From assembly GCA_900102235.1 (NCBI GenBank), contig FMVL01000003.1, forward strand, positions 372,001 to 436,000: a stretch of 64,000 bases of DNA. The letters run 5' to 3'. Positions within the stretch are counted from its first letter, which is position 1. The number at the start of each line of letters is the position of its first letter. The position numbers and the translations under genes were made by a program. Below, one piece after another: positions 26,289 to 35,745 of this stretch. Source of the DNA: Lachnospiraceae bacterium XBB2008 (GTDB taxonomy: Bacteria > Bacillota > Clostridia > Lachnospirales > Lachnospiraceae). The notes under the pieces were generated by a model that worked only from the letters and a program-made list of their open reading frames with translations, did no database searches and was not told the DNA's origin.

Positions 26289-28313
26289 TTATACTTTTTC
26301 AAAAACAGGCATGTAATCGATCGGAGCGTCTACCGAGACCGTGCTTCCGCCGTCATATACGGTGCCGTCCGAAGTCAGTTTCCACTTGCCTGCTGGCAGA
26401 TATACGTCTCTCTTAAAGCATCCCAGTTCGAAGATCGGAGCCACCAGATATCTGTCACCGAACATATACTGGTCATCCAGTTCCCAGCACTTCTCATCTT
26501 CGGGGAACTCATAGAACATGGTCCTGATGAGGGGCGAGCCGTTCGTTGATGCTTCGTCATAGAGTTTCCTGATATAATCATGCATCTCGATACGTATATC
26601 GTAGTATTTTTTCATGATACGGTAGTTCTCTTCACCATAGCTCCAAAGCTCGTTCGGCTGACCGGTGTGAAGGTATCCGCCGCCCCAGTCACGATCATCG
26701 AGAGGCGGAATGTTGTAAGGGCCTCTGTCACCGTGCATGCGGAACACTGCGGAATACACAGCGAACTGATACCATCTGAGAAGCAGCTGCTGGAAGTCGG
26801 GATCGTTCACGTCGTCAGTCATGAATCCGCCGATATCGGTAGTCCACCAGGGGATACCTGCTATACCCATGTTCAGGCCGCACTTGATCTGATCTGCAAA
26901 AGCTTCGAAGGTCGAAGGCACGTCACCGGACCATACAACGTTGCCGTACTTCTGTGATCCGGCCCATGCGCATCTTAAGAGATTCACCACGGTGCCGTCG
27001 CCGATCCTGCTCATGGGATCGAAGAATACGCGCGAATACATCTGGGGATACATATTGGAGCATTCCAGAGCGCTCATATCATAATATCTGTAATTCTCGA
27101 AATCATATACACCGTAATCGGGTTCGGAGTTATCCAGCCAGAAAGCATCTATGCCGAAATCGTAATAATTCTTCTTGCAGATCTCCCATACATATTCTCT
27201 GGTCTTGGGATTAAAAGGATCTATCTCCACGCAGTCGCCCTGATAATCGTAGGTCTGAGCTGCGCCTCTTTCGGTTTTGATCAGAAGTCCCTGCTCCATC
27301 ATGGGGCCGAAGTTTTCGCTCTTCCGATCGACAGAAGGCCATACCGATACGATGACCTTGATGCCCATGCGGTGGAGCTCGTCAACCATGGCCTTGGGAT
27401 CGGGCCAGTATTTGGTATCGAATTTCCAGTCACCCTGAACGGTCCAGTGGAAGAAATCGATGACGATCTGGTCGATCTTGATTCCTTCTTTTTCATATGC
27501 ATGTGCGATCTCAAGCACCTCGTCCTGTGTGCGGTATCTGAGCTTGCACTGCCACATGCCCATCAGATCCTCGGGATACTTCGGAGCACGTCCGGTAACA
27601 GCGGTATATGATTCGAGGATGCTCTTGGGAGAATCACCGACCGTGATCCAGTAGTCCATCTGAGTTGTGGATTCGGCGATCCACTCGGTATAGTTATTTC
27701 CGAATGTGACACGGCCTACTGCCGGATTGTTCCAAAGCAGACCGTAGTTCTTATTTGATAACATGAAAGGAACGGAGATCTGGGAATTGCGCTGGGCAAG
27801 TTCGAGTACGCAGCCTTTTAAGTCAAGCTGTCCGTCCTGATACTGACCCATGCCGTAGATCTTCTCGCCCTTATTGGCCTCAAACTTCATGTTCAGGCGG
27901 TAGTTTCTTCCGCCGATCAGGCCCTTCCACTCGCGGTTAACTATCTTCAGGCATCTGCTGGACTTAGACAGTGTACCGTCATACTGTCTGTAATACTCTC
28001 TTAAGATCAGCTCGCCGTCGCGATAAAAAGAAATGATACCTGCGAAGTTGACCACCGCTTTCATGCGGCCGTTGGTAATGGATGCGATCTGACGCTTGTC
28101 GATCGTGCCGTCGCCTACCCAGTGATCCTCTTCTGAGATCTCAACGGATGCGTCTGTCACATCCGGTTTCTCGGTAAGTGCCCATTCAAGATTCTTAAAT
28201 TCACTGAACATGGTCGAACGGACTCTCAAAGAGTCTTTGCCCCATGCTTCGATACGTAATGTTTCTCCGTTATTCTGCGCGATAAGTATTCCGTTTTCTT
28301 TTGTAAATCTCAT
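26289..28313 (-). CDS. Glycoside hydrolase family 31 (alpha-xylosidase/alpha-glucosidase type)
   Basis: Retaining exo-alpha-glycosidase of 674 residues without a signal peptide, so cytoplasmic. It has an N-terminal beta-sandwich, then the (beta/alpha)8 barrel. The nucleophile is Asp394 in FWLDNSEPDYG, the acid/base is Asp464 in VWSGDVPSTF, and WWTTDIGGF follows near 489-497. The FWLDxSEP form resembles alpha-xylosidases (YicI group) rather than WxDMNE glucosidases, so xyloglucan or isoprimeverose-type substrates are likely but not proven. It has its own promoter with a palindromic operator-like site. Confidence 0.93.
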   Translation of the reverse strand: MRFTKENGILIAQNNGETLRIEAWGKDSLRVRSTMFSEFKNLEWALTEKPDVTDASVEISEEDHWVGDGTIDKRQIASITNGRMKAVVNFAGIISFYRDGELILREYYRQYDGTLSKSSRCLKIVNREWKGLIGGRNYRLNMKFEANKGEKIYGMGQYQDGQLDLKGCVLELAQRNSQISVPFMLSNKNYGLLWNNPAVGRVTFGNNYTEWIAESTTQMDYWITVGDSPKSILESYTAVTGRAPKYPEDLMGMWQCKLRYRTQDEVLEIAHAYEKEGIKIDQIVIDFFHWTVQGDWKFDTKYWPDPKAMVDELHRMGIKVIVSVWPSVDRKSENFGPMMEQGLLIKTERGAAQTYDYQGDCVEIDPFNPKTREYVWEICKKNYYDFGIDAFWLDNSEPDYGVYDFENYRYYDMSALECSNMYPQMYSRVFFDPMSRIGDGTVVNLLRCAWAGSQKYGNVVWSGDVPSTFEAFADQIKCGLNMGIAGIPWWTTDIGGFMTDDVNDPDFQQLLLRWYQFAVYSAVFRMHGDRGPYNIPPLDDRDWGGGYLHTGQPNELWSYGEENYRIMKKYYDIRIEMHDYIRKLYDEASTNGSPLIRTMFYEFPEDEKCWELDDQYMFGDRYLVAPIFELGCFKRDVYLPAGKWKLTSDGTVYDGGSTVSVDAPIDYMPVFEKV

Positions 28314-28385
28314 AAGTTTCTCCTATTACAACAATGTGACATCCCGACATTCAATGTCGCATAATACTAAATATGCGCTTTTCTC

Positions 28386-28414
28386 ATTATATCCTACACA
28401 AGGTCTTGTGTAAA
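28386..28414 (-). promoter_or_regulatory. Promoter of the GH31 gene with palindromic operator
   Basis: On the minus strand, -35 TTTACA (28414-28409), 17 bases, -10 TATAAT (28391-28386). The 18-base near-perfect palindrome TACACAAGGTCTTGTGTA (28395-28412) covers most of the -35 and the spacer. A bound protein there would block RNA polymerase. The regulator is unknown. Confidence 0.8.
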
Positions 28415-28424
28415 CAGAAATTGC

Positions 28425-29894
28425 CTATTCGGTCTCGATCTTTACCGTTACCGGGAAAGCACTCTTTATCCCCTTGTGAGTAAATGAAAGTCCTTTCTCA
28501 TCGACTTCAAACTCCTCAGCGCTGCGTTCGCCGAGGATGGATACTCTCTTTATCAGGCCATGGAAAGCCGGCTTCGAAGGATCAGCGGATTTGGATATCG
28601 ATCTGATCGTAAACTTTCCGCCCTCGGGACACTTAAGGACTATCGCATAGATCGCGCCGTTGCCTGCAGTGAACCTGATGTCCTGCGAAGTATACTCCGT
28701 GGCGCTTCCGTCACTGAACTGTCCTTCCTCTTCTTTGGTCGGGCCCTCTTCCGCATATCTCCAGGGTTTAGTATCGTATATGGCCTCGCCGTTTACCTTG
28801 AGCCATTCACCGATATCGAGCAGGATAGAGAGATCCTCCCCTGCAAAAGTGCCGTCAGCCTTCGGTCCGACATTTAAGAGCAGGTTACCGTTCTTGGCGA
28901 CCACATCGGCCAGGTAGCGTATGATCTCACCGGAACTCTTATATATGAGCGAATCGGTATAGCACCATGAATTACGCGCGATCGCGGTATCGGTCTGCCA
29001 GTGATACGGTTTGGCCTCTGCAAACTTGCCTCTCTCTACATCCACCACCGCACTTCCGAAAGCACAAGCATCATGTTTGTAGCATACCGAAGTGGGGAAT
29101 CCCCTCTCCAGACCGCGGTTATAATAGTAGGCCATGATCGTCTTAAGATACGGCTTATACGCCTCATGCTCTATCCACCAGTCAAAATACAGGATCCTGG
29201 GGGAATACCTGTCTATGATCTCACATGTCCTTTCCACCCAGTCGATCAGGAACTCCTCCGAAGGATCGGGTTTAGCCTGAAGATCCTGGAAATCCGGCTG
29301 TGCCTGCTCAGACGGCCAGTAGAGATCGCCGCGCTTAAGAGGCTCATGTATATCCGAATCAAACTCCTTACCGACTCCCATGAACCAGGCATGCTCAGCT
29401 CGGTGCGTCGATGTACCGAATACGAGACCCCGTTTTTCCACGCTGCTCTTAAGCTCACCTATCACATCGCGCTCAGGACCCATCTTCACGGCACAAAATT
29501 CCGACAGATCACTCTCATACATCTGGAATCCGTCATGGTGCTCGGCAACCGGAACCACGTACTTTGCCCCGGACTGTGCAAAAACCTCTGCCCAGTACTC
29601 GGGATCGAACTTTTCGGCCTTAAACATCGGGATGAAATCCTTGTAACCGAAGTCCTTCTGCGGTCCGTACGTCTTAACATGGTGCTCGAACTCGGGCGAG
29701 CCCTTGACATACATATTCCTCGAGTACCATTCATTGGCAAAAGCGGGCACGGAGTATACACCCCAATGGATGAATATGCCGAACTTGGCTTTACAGAACC
29801 ACTCAGGGATCGAATACTTACTCAGCGAATCCCATTCGCTTTGATATCTCCCTTTTTTGTTATATTCCAGGATCTCTTCGTATTTAGCACTCAT
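28425..29894 (-). CDS. Alpha-L-fucosidase, glycoside hydrolase family 29
   Basis: Retaining fucosidase of 489 residues, no signal peptide. The N-terminal catalytic barrel has the family segments WFCKAKFGIFIHWGVYSVPAF (near 32-52) and KYVVPVAEHHDGF. The nucleophile is Asp238 in ILYFDWW, and NGNLLLNVGPKADG closes the barrel. A beta-sandwich forms the last ~120 residues. Together with the GH31 enzyme it fits removal of fucose and xylose caps from imported xyloglucan or host-glycan fragments (inference). Confidence 0.95.
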   Translation of the reverse strand: MSAKYEEILEYNKKGRYQSEWDSLSKYSIPEWFCKAKFGIFIHWGVYSVPAFANEWYSRNMYVKGSPEFEHHVKTYGPQKDFGYKDFIPMFKAEKFDPEYWAEVFAQSGAKYVVPVAEHHDGFQMYESDLSEFCAVKMGPERDVIGELKSSVEKRGLVFGTSTHRAEHAWFMGVGKEFDSDIHEPLKRGDLYWPSEQAQPDFQDLQAKPDPSEEFLIDWVERTCEIIDRYSPRILYFDWWIEHEAYKPYLKTIMAYYYNRGLERGFPTSVCYKHDACAFGSAVVDVERGKFAEAKPYHWQTDTAIARNSWCYTDSLIYKSSGEIIRYLADVVAKNGNLLLNVGPKADGTFAGEDLSILLDIGEWLKVNGEAIYDTKPWRYAEEGPTKEEEGQFSDGSATEYTSQDIRFTAGNGAIYAIVLKCPEGGKFTIRSISKSADPSKPAFHGLIKRVSILGERSAEEFEVDEKGLSFTHKGIKSAFPVTVKIETE

Positions 29895-29923
29895 AACCTA
29901 CCCCAACATTACTTTTTCCCCAT

Positions 29924-29959
29924 AAAAAAGTATAGGAAGCGCATATGTGCCTCCTATAC
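29924..29959 (-). terminator. Terminator after the DJ-1 gene
   Basis: The stem GTATAGGA (29930-29937) pairs with TCCTATAC (29952-29959), with further pairing inside around ATAT. On the minus strand it is followed by six U (29929-29924). It separates the DJ-1 gene from the fucosidase gene. Confidence 0.9.
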
Positions 29960-29974
29960 CGTTAGTGTGATCTT

Positions 29975-30520
29975 TTATTTCTTATATACTACGGACTTTG
30001 CAACCTCATCCGCCTTCTCTGCGGAGATCAGCTTCGTGATGATGGCCAGTGAAAAATCGATCGCGGTCCCCATGCCGCGTGATGTGATGACATTGCCGTC
30101 AACACATACAGGTTCCGCACTGACTTTAGCACCGGAAAGCTGAGCCTCAAGACCGGGATAACAGCATGCCAGTCTGCCGTCCAGGATGCCTCTGTGCCCG
30201 AAGATTGTCGGGGCAGCGCATATTGCCGCGATATTCCGGCCGTTTTGTGACATCTCATCAACATGTGTCATAAGTTCTTCACATTCTTTGAGATTCTTCG
30301 TGCCCGGCATGCCTCCGGGAAGGACCAGCATATCGGCTGCATCCCAGTCGACATCCTTAAGCCTGATATCCGCTTCCACGGTGATATCGCTGCGTCCGGT
30401 CACGGACTTGTCACGTCCGATCGCCACAGTCTTAAGGTCAAGGCCTGCCCTGCGGCACATGTCCACGACGGTGAGAGCTTCTATCTCTTCAACGCCGTCT
30501 GCAAGAAATACGTATACCAT
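29975..30520 (-). CDS. DJ-1/PfpI family protein
   Basis: A 181-residue single-domain protein of the DJ-1/YajL group, which protects against glyoxals and oxidative damage; exact activity is disputed in the family. Acidic residue in GVEEIEALT (near 9-17), nucleophile elbow AAICAAP with the reactive Cys near 100, and partner segment GHRGIL are visible. It follows thrS by 54 bases and is closed by a strong terminator. Confidence 0.93.
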   Translation of the reverse strand: MVYVFLADGVEEIEALTVVDMCRRAGLDLKTVAIGRDKSVTGRSDITVEADIRLKDVDWDAADMLVLPGGMPGTKNLKECEELMTHVDEMSQNGRNIAAICAAPTIFGHRGILDGRLACCYPGLEAQLSGAKVSAEPVCVDGNVITSRGMGTAIDFSLAIITKLISAEKADEVAKSVVYKK

Positions 30521-30574
30521 TTTGTCCCCCTATATCACGTTGCCTGCTTCTGCGGATATCCGGCAGGCACTGTA

Positions 30575-32332
30575 TTACAGTTTTTTAGAAGAAATCTCGG
30601 ATGTGACAAGTGTCACAAACTCATCGAATCCTACTGTTGTCGTGCCCTGTTCGCCATGCAGTCTGTATGAGATCTGCTTAGCCTCCTCTTCGTTCTTGCC
30701 GAGGACTACGATGTAGGGCACCTTGGCGATCTGGGCTTCTCTCATCTTGTATCCGAACTTCTCGGAGCGGTCATCAAACTCGACTCTGACATTTGCATCC
30801 TTCAGAGCATCGACTACCGACTTGGAGTACGCATTCAGGTCATCGTCATCATTCTTGATCGGAAGTACCTTGACCTGAACCGGAGCGAGCCAGAGAGGAA
30901 GATTTCCCTTGGTCTCCTCGAGGATATAAGCCATGAATCGGTCGAGTGATCCGAGTATCGCTCTGTGGAGAACTACGGGTGTCTTCTTGGAGCCGTCCGT
31001 ATCCGTATATGTAAGTTCGAACTTCGCGGGCAGACAGAAGTCAAGCTGACAGGTCGACAGAGTGATCTCATTGCCGATCGCAGGCTTAACATTCACATCG
31101 AGCTTCGGTCCGTAGAAAGCTGCTTCACCGATCTCCTCGGTAAACTCGATGCCGATATCGTTAAGAACCTTCCTGAGCGCATCCTCAGCGGCATTCCACA
31201 TCTCATCATCGGGATGATACTTCTTGGTGTCGGCGGGGTCTCTGAGGCTTAAGATGCATCTGTAATCCGTGATGCCGAAATCCTTGTAGGTATCGAATAT
31301 AAGATCGCATACGCCCTTAACTTCCGTCTCGATCTGATCGGGAGTACAGAAGATATGCGAATCATTCTGGCAGAAATGTCTGGCTCTCTCGATGCCCTTA
31401 AGCGTACCGCTGGCCTCGAATCTGTAGTCATGAGCGATCTCTGCAAGTCTGATGGGAAGCTCTCTGTAGGAATGAGGCTTGTTGGCATATATACGCATGT
31501 GATGAGGGCAGTTCATGGGACGGAGAACATAGCTTTCGCCCTCGACTTCCATGGCAGGGAACATGTTCTCTTTGTAATGATCCCAGTGACCGGAGGTCTT
31601 ATACAGTTCCACAGATCCCACGCTGGGCGTCAGAACATGCTGATAGTTCAGCTTAAGTTCTTTCTGTCTGATATAGTTCTCAAGTTCCTGCCATACGAGC
31701 TGTCCCTTGGGCAGATACATGGGCAGTCCGCGGCCTACCAGATCGTCTACCATGAACAGTTCCATGTCCTTGCCGATCTTGCGGTGATCGCGCTCCTTGG
31801 CTTCTTCGAGAAGCTTTAAGTGCTCTTCGAGCTGCTCTGCCTCGGGGAAGCACACGCCGTATACTCTCTGGAGAACCTGCAGGCTGGCATCGCCCTTCCA
31901 GTAAACACCGGAGTGCTTAACAAGCTTAAAGTTGCGGCACATTTTTACATTATCGACATGAGGTCCGCGGCACAGATCGGTGAAATCGCCCTGATCATAG
32001 CAGGTGATCGTGCCGTCTTCCATGTTGGAGATCAGATCCAGCTTATATGGATCATCCTTGAACATCTCCTCAGCCTCGGCCTTGGTGATCTCGCGTCTGT
32101 AGATCTTCGCGCCGGTCTTGGCGACCTTCTTCATCTCCTTCTCGATAGCGGCTATGTCTTCATCGTTTAAGACCGCATCACCCAGGTCCATGTCATAGTA
32201 GAAGCCCTCGTCAACGACGGGTCCTACCCAGAATTTGGCCTGAGGATACAGGTGCTTAACAGCCTGAGCCATCAGATGTGCGCATGAATGATTGAGTACA
32301 TGCAGTTCTTCGTCTTCCTTAAAGTTAACCAT
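30575..32332 (-). CDS. thrS: Threonine-tRNA ligase lacking the TGS domain
   Basis: Class II synthetase. The 585-residue product starts directly with the second additional domain (HVLNHSCAHLMAQAVKHLYP) and misses the ~60-residue N-terminal TGS domain of standard ~640-residue enzymes. The editing domain, core and anticodon domain are present. Zinc ligands are seen in MNCPHHM (Cys), RARHFCQ region and VVLHRAILGSLDRF (His); motif 2 is YRFEASGTLKGIERARHF. TGS-less forms occur in Clostridia. Only 105 bases separate it from the kinase upstream, too short for a T-box leader, and none is visible. Confidence 0.97.
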   Translation of the reverse strand: MVNFKEDEELHVLNHSCAHLMAQAVKHLYPQAKFWVGPVVDEGFYYDMDLGDAVLNDEDIAAIEKEMKKVAKTGAKIYRREITKAEAEEMFKDDPYKLDLISNMEDGTITCYDQGDFTDLCRGPHVDNVKMCRNFKLVKHSGVYWKGDASLQVLQRVYGVCFPEAEQLEEHLKLLEEAKERDHRKIGKDMELFMVDDLVGRGLPMYLPKGQLVWQELENYIRQKELKLNYQHVLTPSVGSVELYKTSGHWDHYKENMFPAMEVEGESYVLRPMNCPHHMRIYANKPHSYRELPIRLAEIAHDYRFEASGTLKGIERARHFCQNDSHIFCTPDQIETEVKGVCDLIFDTYKDFGITDYRCILSLRDPADTKKYHPDDEMWNAAEDALRKVLNDIGIEFTEEIGEAAFYGPKLDVNVKPAIGNEITLSTCQLDFCLPAKFELTYTDTDGSKKTPVVLHRAILGSLDRFMAYILEETKGNLPLWLAPVQVKVLPIKNDDDDLNAYSKSVVDALKDANVRVEFDDRSEKFGYKMREAQIAKVPYIVVLGKNEEEAKQISYRLHGEQGTTTVGFDEFVTLVTSEISSKKL

Positions 32333-32437
32333 TTTTCAGCTCCTCGTTTATATATTTGGGTGAATATCTATCAAACTATTATTTTACCATTTCAGGGTAT
32401 ACTATACAATCACGGCTTATGCTGCAGATTGTCTTTT

Positions 32438-35400
32438 TCAGCTTATCACTCCGATCAGTTCCTCACACTTCTCGGTATCCATGGAGCTTATCGCCTGCTG
32501 CAGTTCATCAATGACTGACTTCTTCTCATCATCGTAACTGTATCCTGCGAGCCTCTCCGATACAGACTCCATCAGATCCATATCCAGGTCATCGCAGGCC
32601 TGCTTAATTTCATCCATAAGTCCATGCAATGTATCGGGATCGATAAGCGGCTTATCGGCTTCATCTTCCTGATTCCCGGCAGTACCGTAATAATCTCCGA
32701 GCGCTTCCAGAAATGTGCTGTACTCCTGAAGCGTATCAGCTGTCTTGGCTTTGATCGTATCGAGGTCCGAAGCCTTACCGGCCTTCTCCAGTTCCTCCGC
32801 CATATCGCCGAGTTTCATGGCACCTACCTGACGCGAGCTGCTCTTTAATGCATGGACTCTGATAGTATAGTCTTCCCAGTCTTCACTGTCATAGGACTGC
32901 TTTATCCCGGCATATTTGTCGCTTCCCGACTTGTAGTATTCCTCGATGATCTTATCATATAACGCCGGTGAACCCAGCGCTCTCAGTGCCGATCCGGTAT
33001 CCAGTCCCTCATATTCTATCCGATCGGCCACGCATCCGGCTCCGTCGGCACCCGAAACTCCGCCGGGCTCATTTGCATCCGAGATCTCTCCCTCCGCCCT
33101 GGCGACGATCTTCTCTTCGGGAAGCCATTTCTTCACTTTCTCGGCAAGATCCTTTATCTCGATCGGCTTAGCCACGAAATCATTCATGCCCGCACTCTTG
33201 AACAGTTTCCGCGCTTCCTCCATGACATTTGCCGACAGTGCCATGATCACGGGGTGCATCATGCTGTTTAATTCTTTTCTGATGGCGATGGTCGCTTCCA
33301 CGCCGTCCACATCCGGCATCATATGATCCATGAATACGATGTCATATTGTCCAGAGATGGTCTTTTCTACTGCCTCCCGACCGCCGTGGGCGTGATCAGG
33401 TACGATATTCATGGACGCCAACAATCCGTCGGCTATGGTCAGGTTGATCTCGTTGTCATCCACCACGAGGACTTTTGCCTCAGGTGCCGAGAAATCCACT
33501 CTGAAGAGATTCTTGTCTGCGCTGCTGTGAACCTCATACCGTTCATTCAGGGAATTCACGATATTCATGGTAGTCCTGGGTTTGCGGATGACATGCAGAT
33601 TGGCTACATCTTCATCGATGTCCTCCGTCTGTCCCGCGAGAACGATCCCCCTGATATCCGGGTGTGCGATTAGGAATGAGCGCATCTTATCATCATACTT
33701 TTCCGATTCGATGAACATGAATTCGGTGTGATCCGTCGGCTCATATTCATCAAGTTTGTCTATTACACGGTTCGTAACGCCGAGACGGTCCAGACCGGCT
33801 ACCAGTTCTGTGGATCTCTCCGGAGTCTCTGTCAGGATATAAGCATATTTATCATCGGCGCCTTCCACCTGAATGTCATTACGCGCATCCTTGATCTTCT
33901 GAGGGATGGTGAACCAGAAGTCGGAACCCTTGCCGTATTCGCTCTCAAGTCCCATCTCACCGCCCATGGCGCCGACCAGTCTTCTTGAGATGACCAGACC
34001 GAGACCGGTTCCTTCCACAGATCTGTTTCTCTTGGAATCAAGCTGCTGGAAGCTGTCAAAGAGCTTGCTCTTATCTTCATCCCTGATGCCTATACCGGTA
34101 TCAACGACGTGATATGTGAGTTCAACATGGTTATCGTTTAACTGTCTTGAGCTGACGCATACCCTGACCGATCCCTCATTGGTGAACTTGATGGCATTGT
34201 TGGCCAGATTGATCAGCACCTGTCTGATACGCATCGCATCACCGATGAGCTTATGCGGAAGTTCATCTTCACACAGTACGAAGAGCTCCACGGGCTTGTC
34301 GCCCACTCTCACCGAAAGCACATTGGCAATATCGGATATCTCTTCAAAAGGACTGTAGGCATCCTCTATGATCTCCATTTTGCCGGACTCGATCTTGGAG
34401 TAATCCAATATATCGTTAATTATATTGAGCAGATTCTTGCCGGAACTCTGGATCTGTCTGAGGTAGTCATTGACTCTCTCGGGATCATCTTCGCGGATGG
34501 CGATCTCTGCCATGCCGATGACCGCATTCATGGGTGTACGGATCTCATGGCTCATATTGGCCAGGAAATCAGACTTCATCCGTCCCGCTCTCTCCAGTTC
34601 CTCGTTAGCTTTGCGCATGGATCTGATGCGGTTGTATGATTCGCTGTGATCATGAAGAATATACAGAGTTCCTATCCGGATATCATTATCTGTCAGCTCC
34701 TGAACGTGCGGTTTGAAGTAGTACACCCTGTCGGGGCCTTCATACTTAAGTACCTGTGAGCTCTCCATATCGGTCATGTTACCCAGCCATTCATCCAGTT
34801 TGCTCCTGTCGGAAAACTGTCTGAGAAGCTCCGCACGGATGGACCGGCGTATCATTGCATTGATATGTATCGGTTTATCGGTCATGTCATACAGGATCAA
34901 TCCGTCACTCATGTTGTCCGCAAAATTGTCGAGCGACCAGTCTCTGATCCTTCTGCTGGCATATTCTCCCGTAAGATAGGCTCCGAAGGGAATCAGGATG
35001 TTATAGATGATGCCCCCCACCCATACCGGCAACGGCACCGTTTCGGTGATGATCTCAATTACAGCCAAAAGGATAATGATCGATGCAAAAGATGCATATC
35101 TGAACCGGAATAATTTCGGGCAGACACGAAGATATCTGATCAGAACATATCCCGTAAGCACCACGCAGATATAGAACAGAATACTCCTTAACCTAAGCTC
35201 GGGTCCCTCATAATGAACACCCTCTAAGACCACTGCAACTGACCTGATGAGCGCTATGGTCACCACAGGAAGTACGGTAACATCAGCTCTTTTATTCCTG
35301 ACAGTGTACTTCACTGTGACAACGATCATGAGGGCCACTGCAGGCATAAGCCAGGAATGTACCAGTTGATATATCATCAGAACAGGTTCGCATGCAGCGG

Positions 35401-35566
35401 AATTCCGGGTAAGCACATATACGGCACACATCAGGTCTCCTGCAGCGACCGCAACAGCAACAGCCAGAAAACCTTTGTTAGTCTCCTTATGCTTCAGTTC
35501 ATTATATATGTAGCTGACTGCGATCCCGGTAAATGCCAGAAAAACAAGTAGAAGTATAAATTTCAT
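32438..35566 (-). CDS. Hybrid sensor histidine kinase (7TM-PAS-like-HisKA-HATPase-REC-Hpt)
   Basis: 1042 residues. Seven hydrophobic segments (about 1-200) resemble the N-terminal 7TM sensor region of Clostridial kinases. They are followed by a PAS-like part (about 215-305) and HisKA with phosphoacceptor His340 in MSHEIRTP. The ATPase domain has NLANNAIKFT, DTGIGI and GTGLGL. A receiver-like stretch at about 572-680 lacks the acidic pocket. The true receiver follows (Asp703/704, Asp747 in FMDHMMPD), then Hpt with His905 in VHALKSSS and a helical tail. No partner response regulator is adjacent, so output is elsewhere. Confidence 0.95.
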   Translation of the reverse strand: MKFILLLVFLAFTGIAVSYIYNELKHKETNKGFLAVAVAVAAGDLMCAVYVLTRNSAACEPVLMIYQLVHSWLMPAVALMIVVTVKYTVRNKRADVTVLPVVTIALIRSVAVVLEGVHYEGPELRLRSILFYICVVLTGYVLIRYLRVCPKLFRFRYASFASIIILLAVIEIITETVPLPVWVGGIIYNILIPFGAYLTGEYASRRIRDWSLDNFADNMSDGLILYDMTDKPIHINAMIRRSIRAELLRQFSDRSKLDEWLGNMTDMESSQVLKYEGPDRVYYFKPHVQELTDNDIRIGTLYILHDHSESYNRIRSMRKANEELERAGRMKSDFLANMSHEIRTPMNAVIGMAEIAIREDDPERVNDYLRQIQSSGKNLLNIINDILDYSKIESGKMEIIEDAYSPFEEISDIANVLSVRVGDKPVELFVLCEDELPHKLIGDAMRIRQVLINLANNAIKFTNEGSVRVCVSSRQLNDNHVELTYHVVDTGIGIRDEDKSKLFDSFQQLDSKRNRSVEGTGLGLVISRRLVGAMGGEMGLESEYGKGSDFWFTIPQKIKDARNDIQVEGADDKYAYILTETPERSTELVAGLDRLGVTNRVIDKLDEYEPTDHTEFMFIESEKYDDKMRSFLIAHPDIRGIVLAGQTEDIDEDVANLHVIRKPRTTMNIVNSLNERYEVHSSADKNLFRVDFSAPEAKVLVVDDNEINLTIADGLLASMNIVPDHAHGGREAVEKTISGQYDIVFMDHMMPDVDGVEATIAIRKELNSMMHPVIMALSANVMEEARKLFKSAGMNDFVAKPIEIKDLAEKVKKWLPEEKIVARAEGEISDANEPGGVSGADGAGCVADRIEYEGLDTGSALRALGSPALYDKIIEEYYKSGSDKYAGIKQSYDSEDWEDYTIRVHALKSSSRQVGAMKLGDMAEELEKAGKASDLDTIKAKTADTLQEYSTFLEALGDYYGTAGNQEDEADKPLIDPDTLHGLMDEIKQACDDLDMDLMESVSERLAGYSYDDEKKSVIDELQQAISSMDTEKCEELIGVIS

Positions 35567-35607
35567 ACCTGTCCCGATTCCTTTCTCATGAATTGTGTCA
35601 TAATGCT

Positions 35608-35637
35608 AGAATATCAGATTTTAGGGTGTTTAGGCAA
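35608..35637 (-). promoter_or_regulatory. Promoter of the hybrid kinase gene
   Basis: On the minus strand, -35 TTGCCT (35637-35632), 18-base spacer, -10 TATTCT (35613-35608), about 40 bases before the ATG, which follows GAAAGGA. Confidence 0.6.
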
Positions 35638-35688
35638 CATTTGCACGTCTCCGAACATACTCCACCCGCATCTGAAAGCGATATAACG

Positions 35689-35720
35689 AAAAAAGGCTCC
35701 CGGGGAGATCCCCGGGAGCC
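35689..35720 (-). terminator. Terminator of the rpsL-rpsG-fusA-tuf operon
   Basis: Very strong GC stem GGCTCCCGGGGA (35695-35706) with TCCCCGGGAGCC (35709-35720), followed on the minus strand by six U (35694-35689). It lies 25 bases after the tuf stop. Confidence 0.95.
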
Positions 35721-35745
35721 TTGATTTTACTGTATTTGAGTTGGA

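Noticed and set aside
32333-32437. T-box leader for thrS
   Set aside because: The gap is only 105 bases and shows no T-box bulge sequence or terminator stem.
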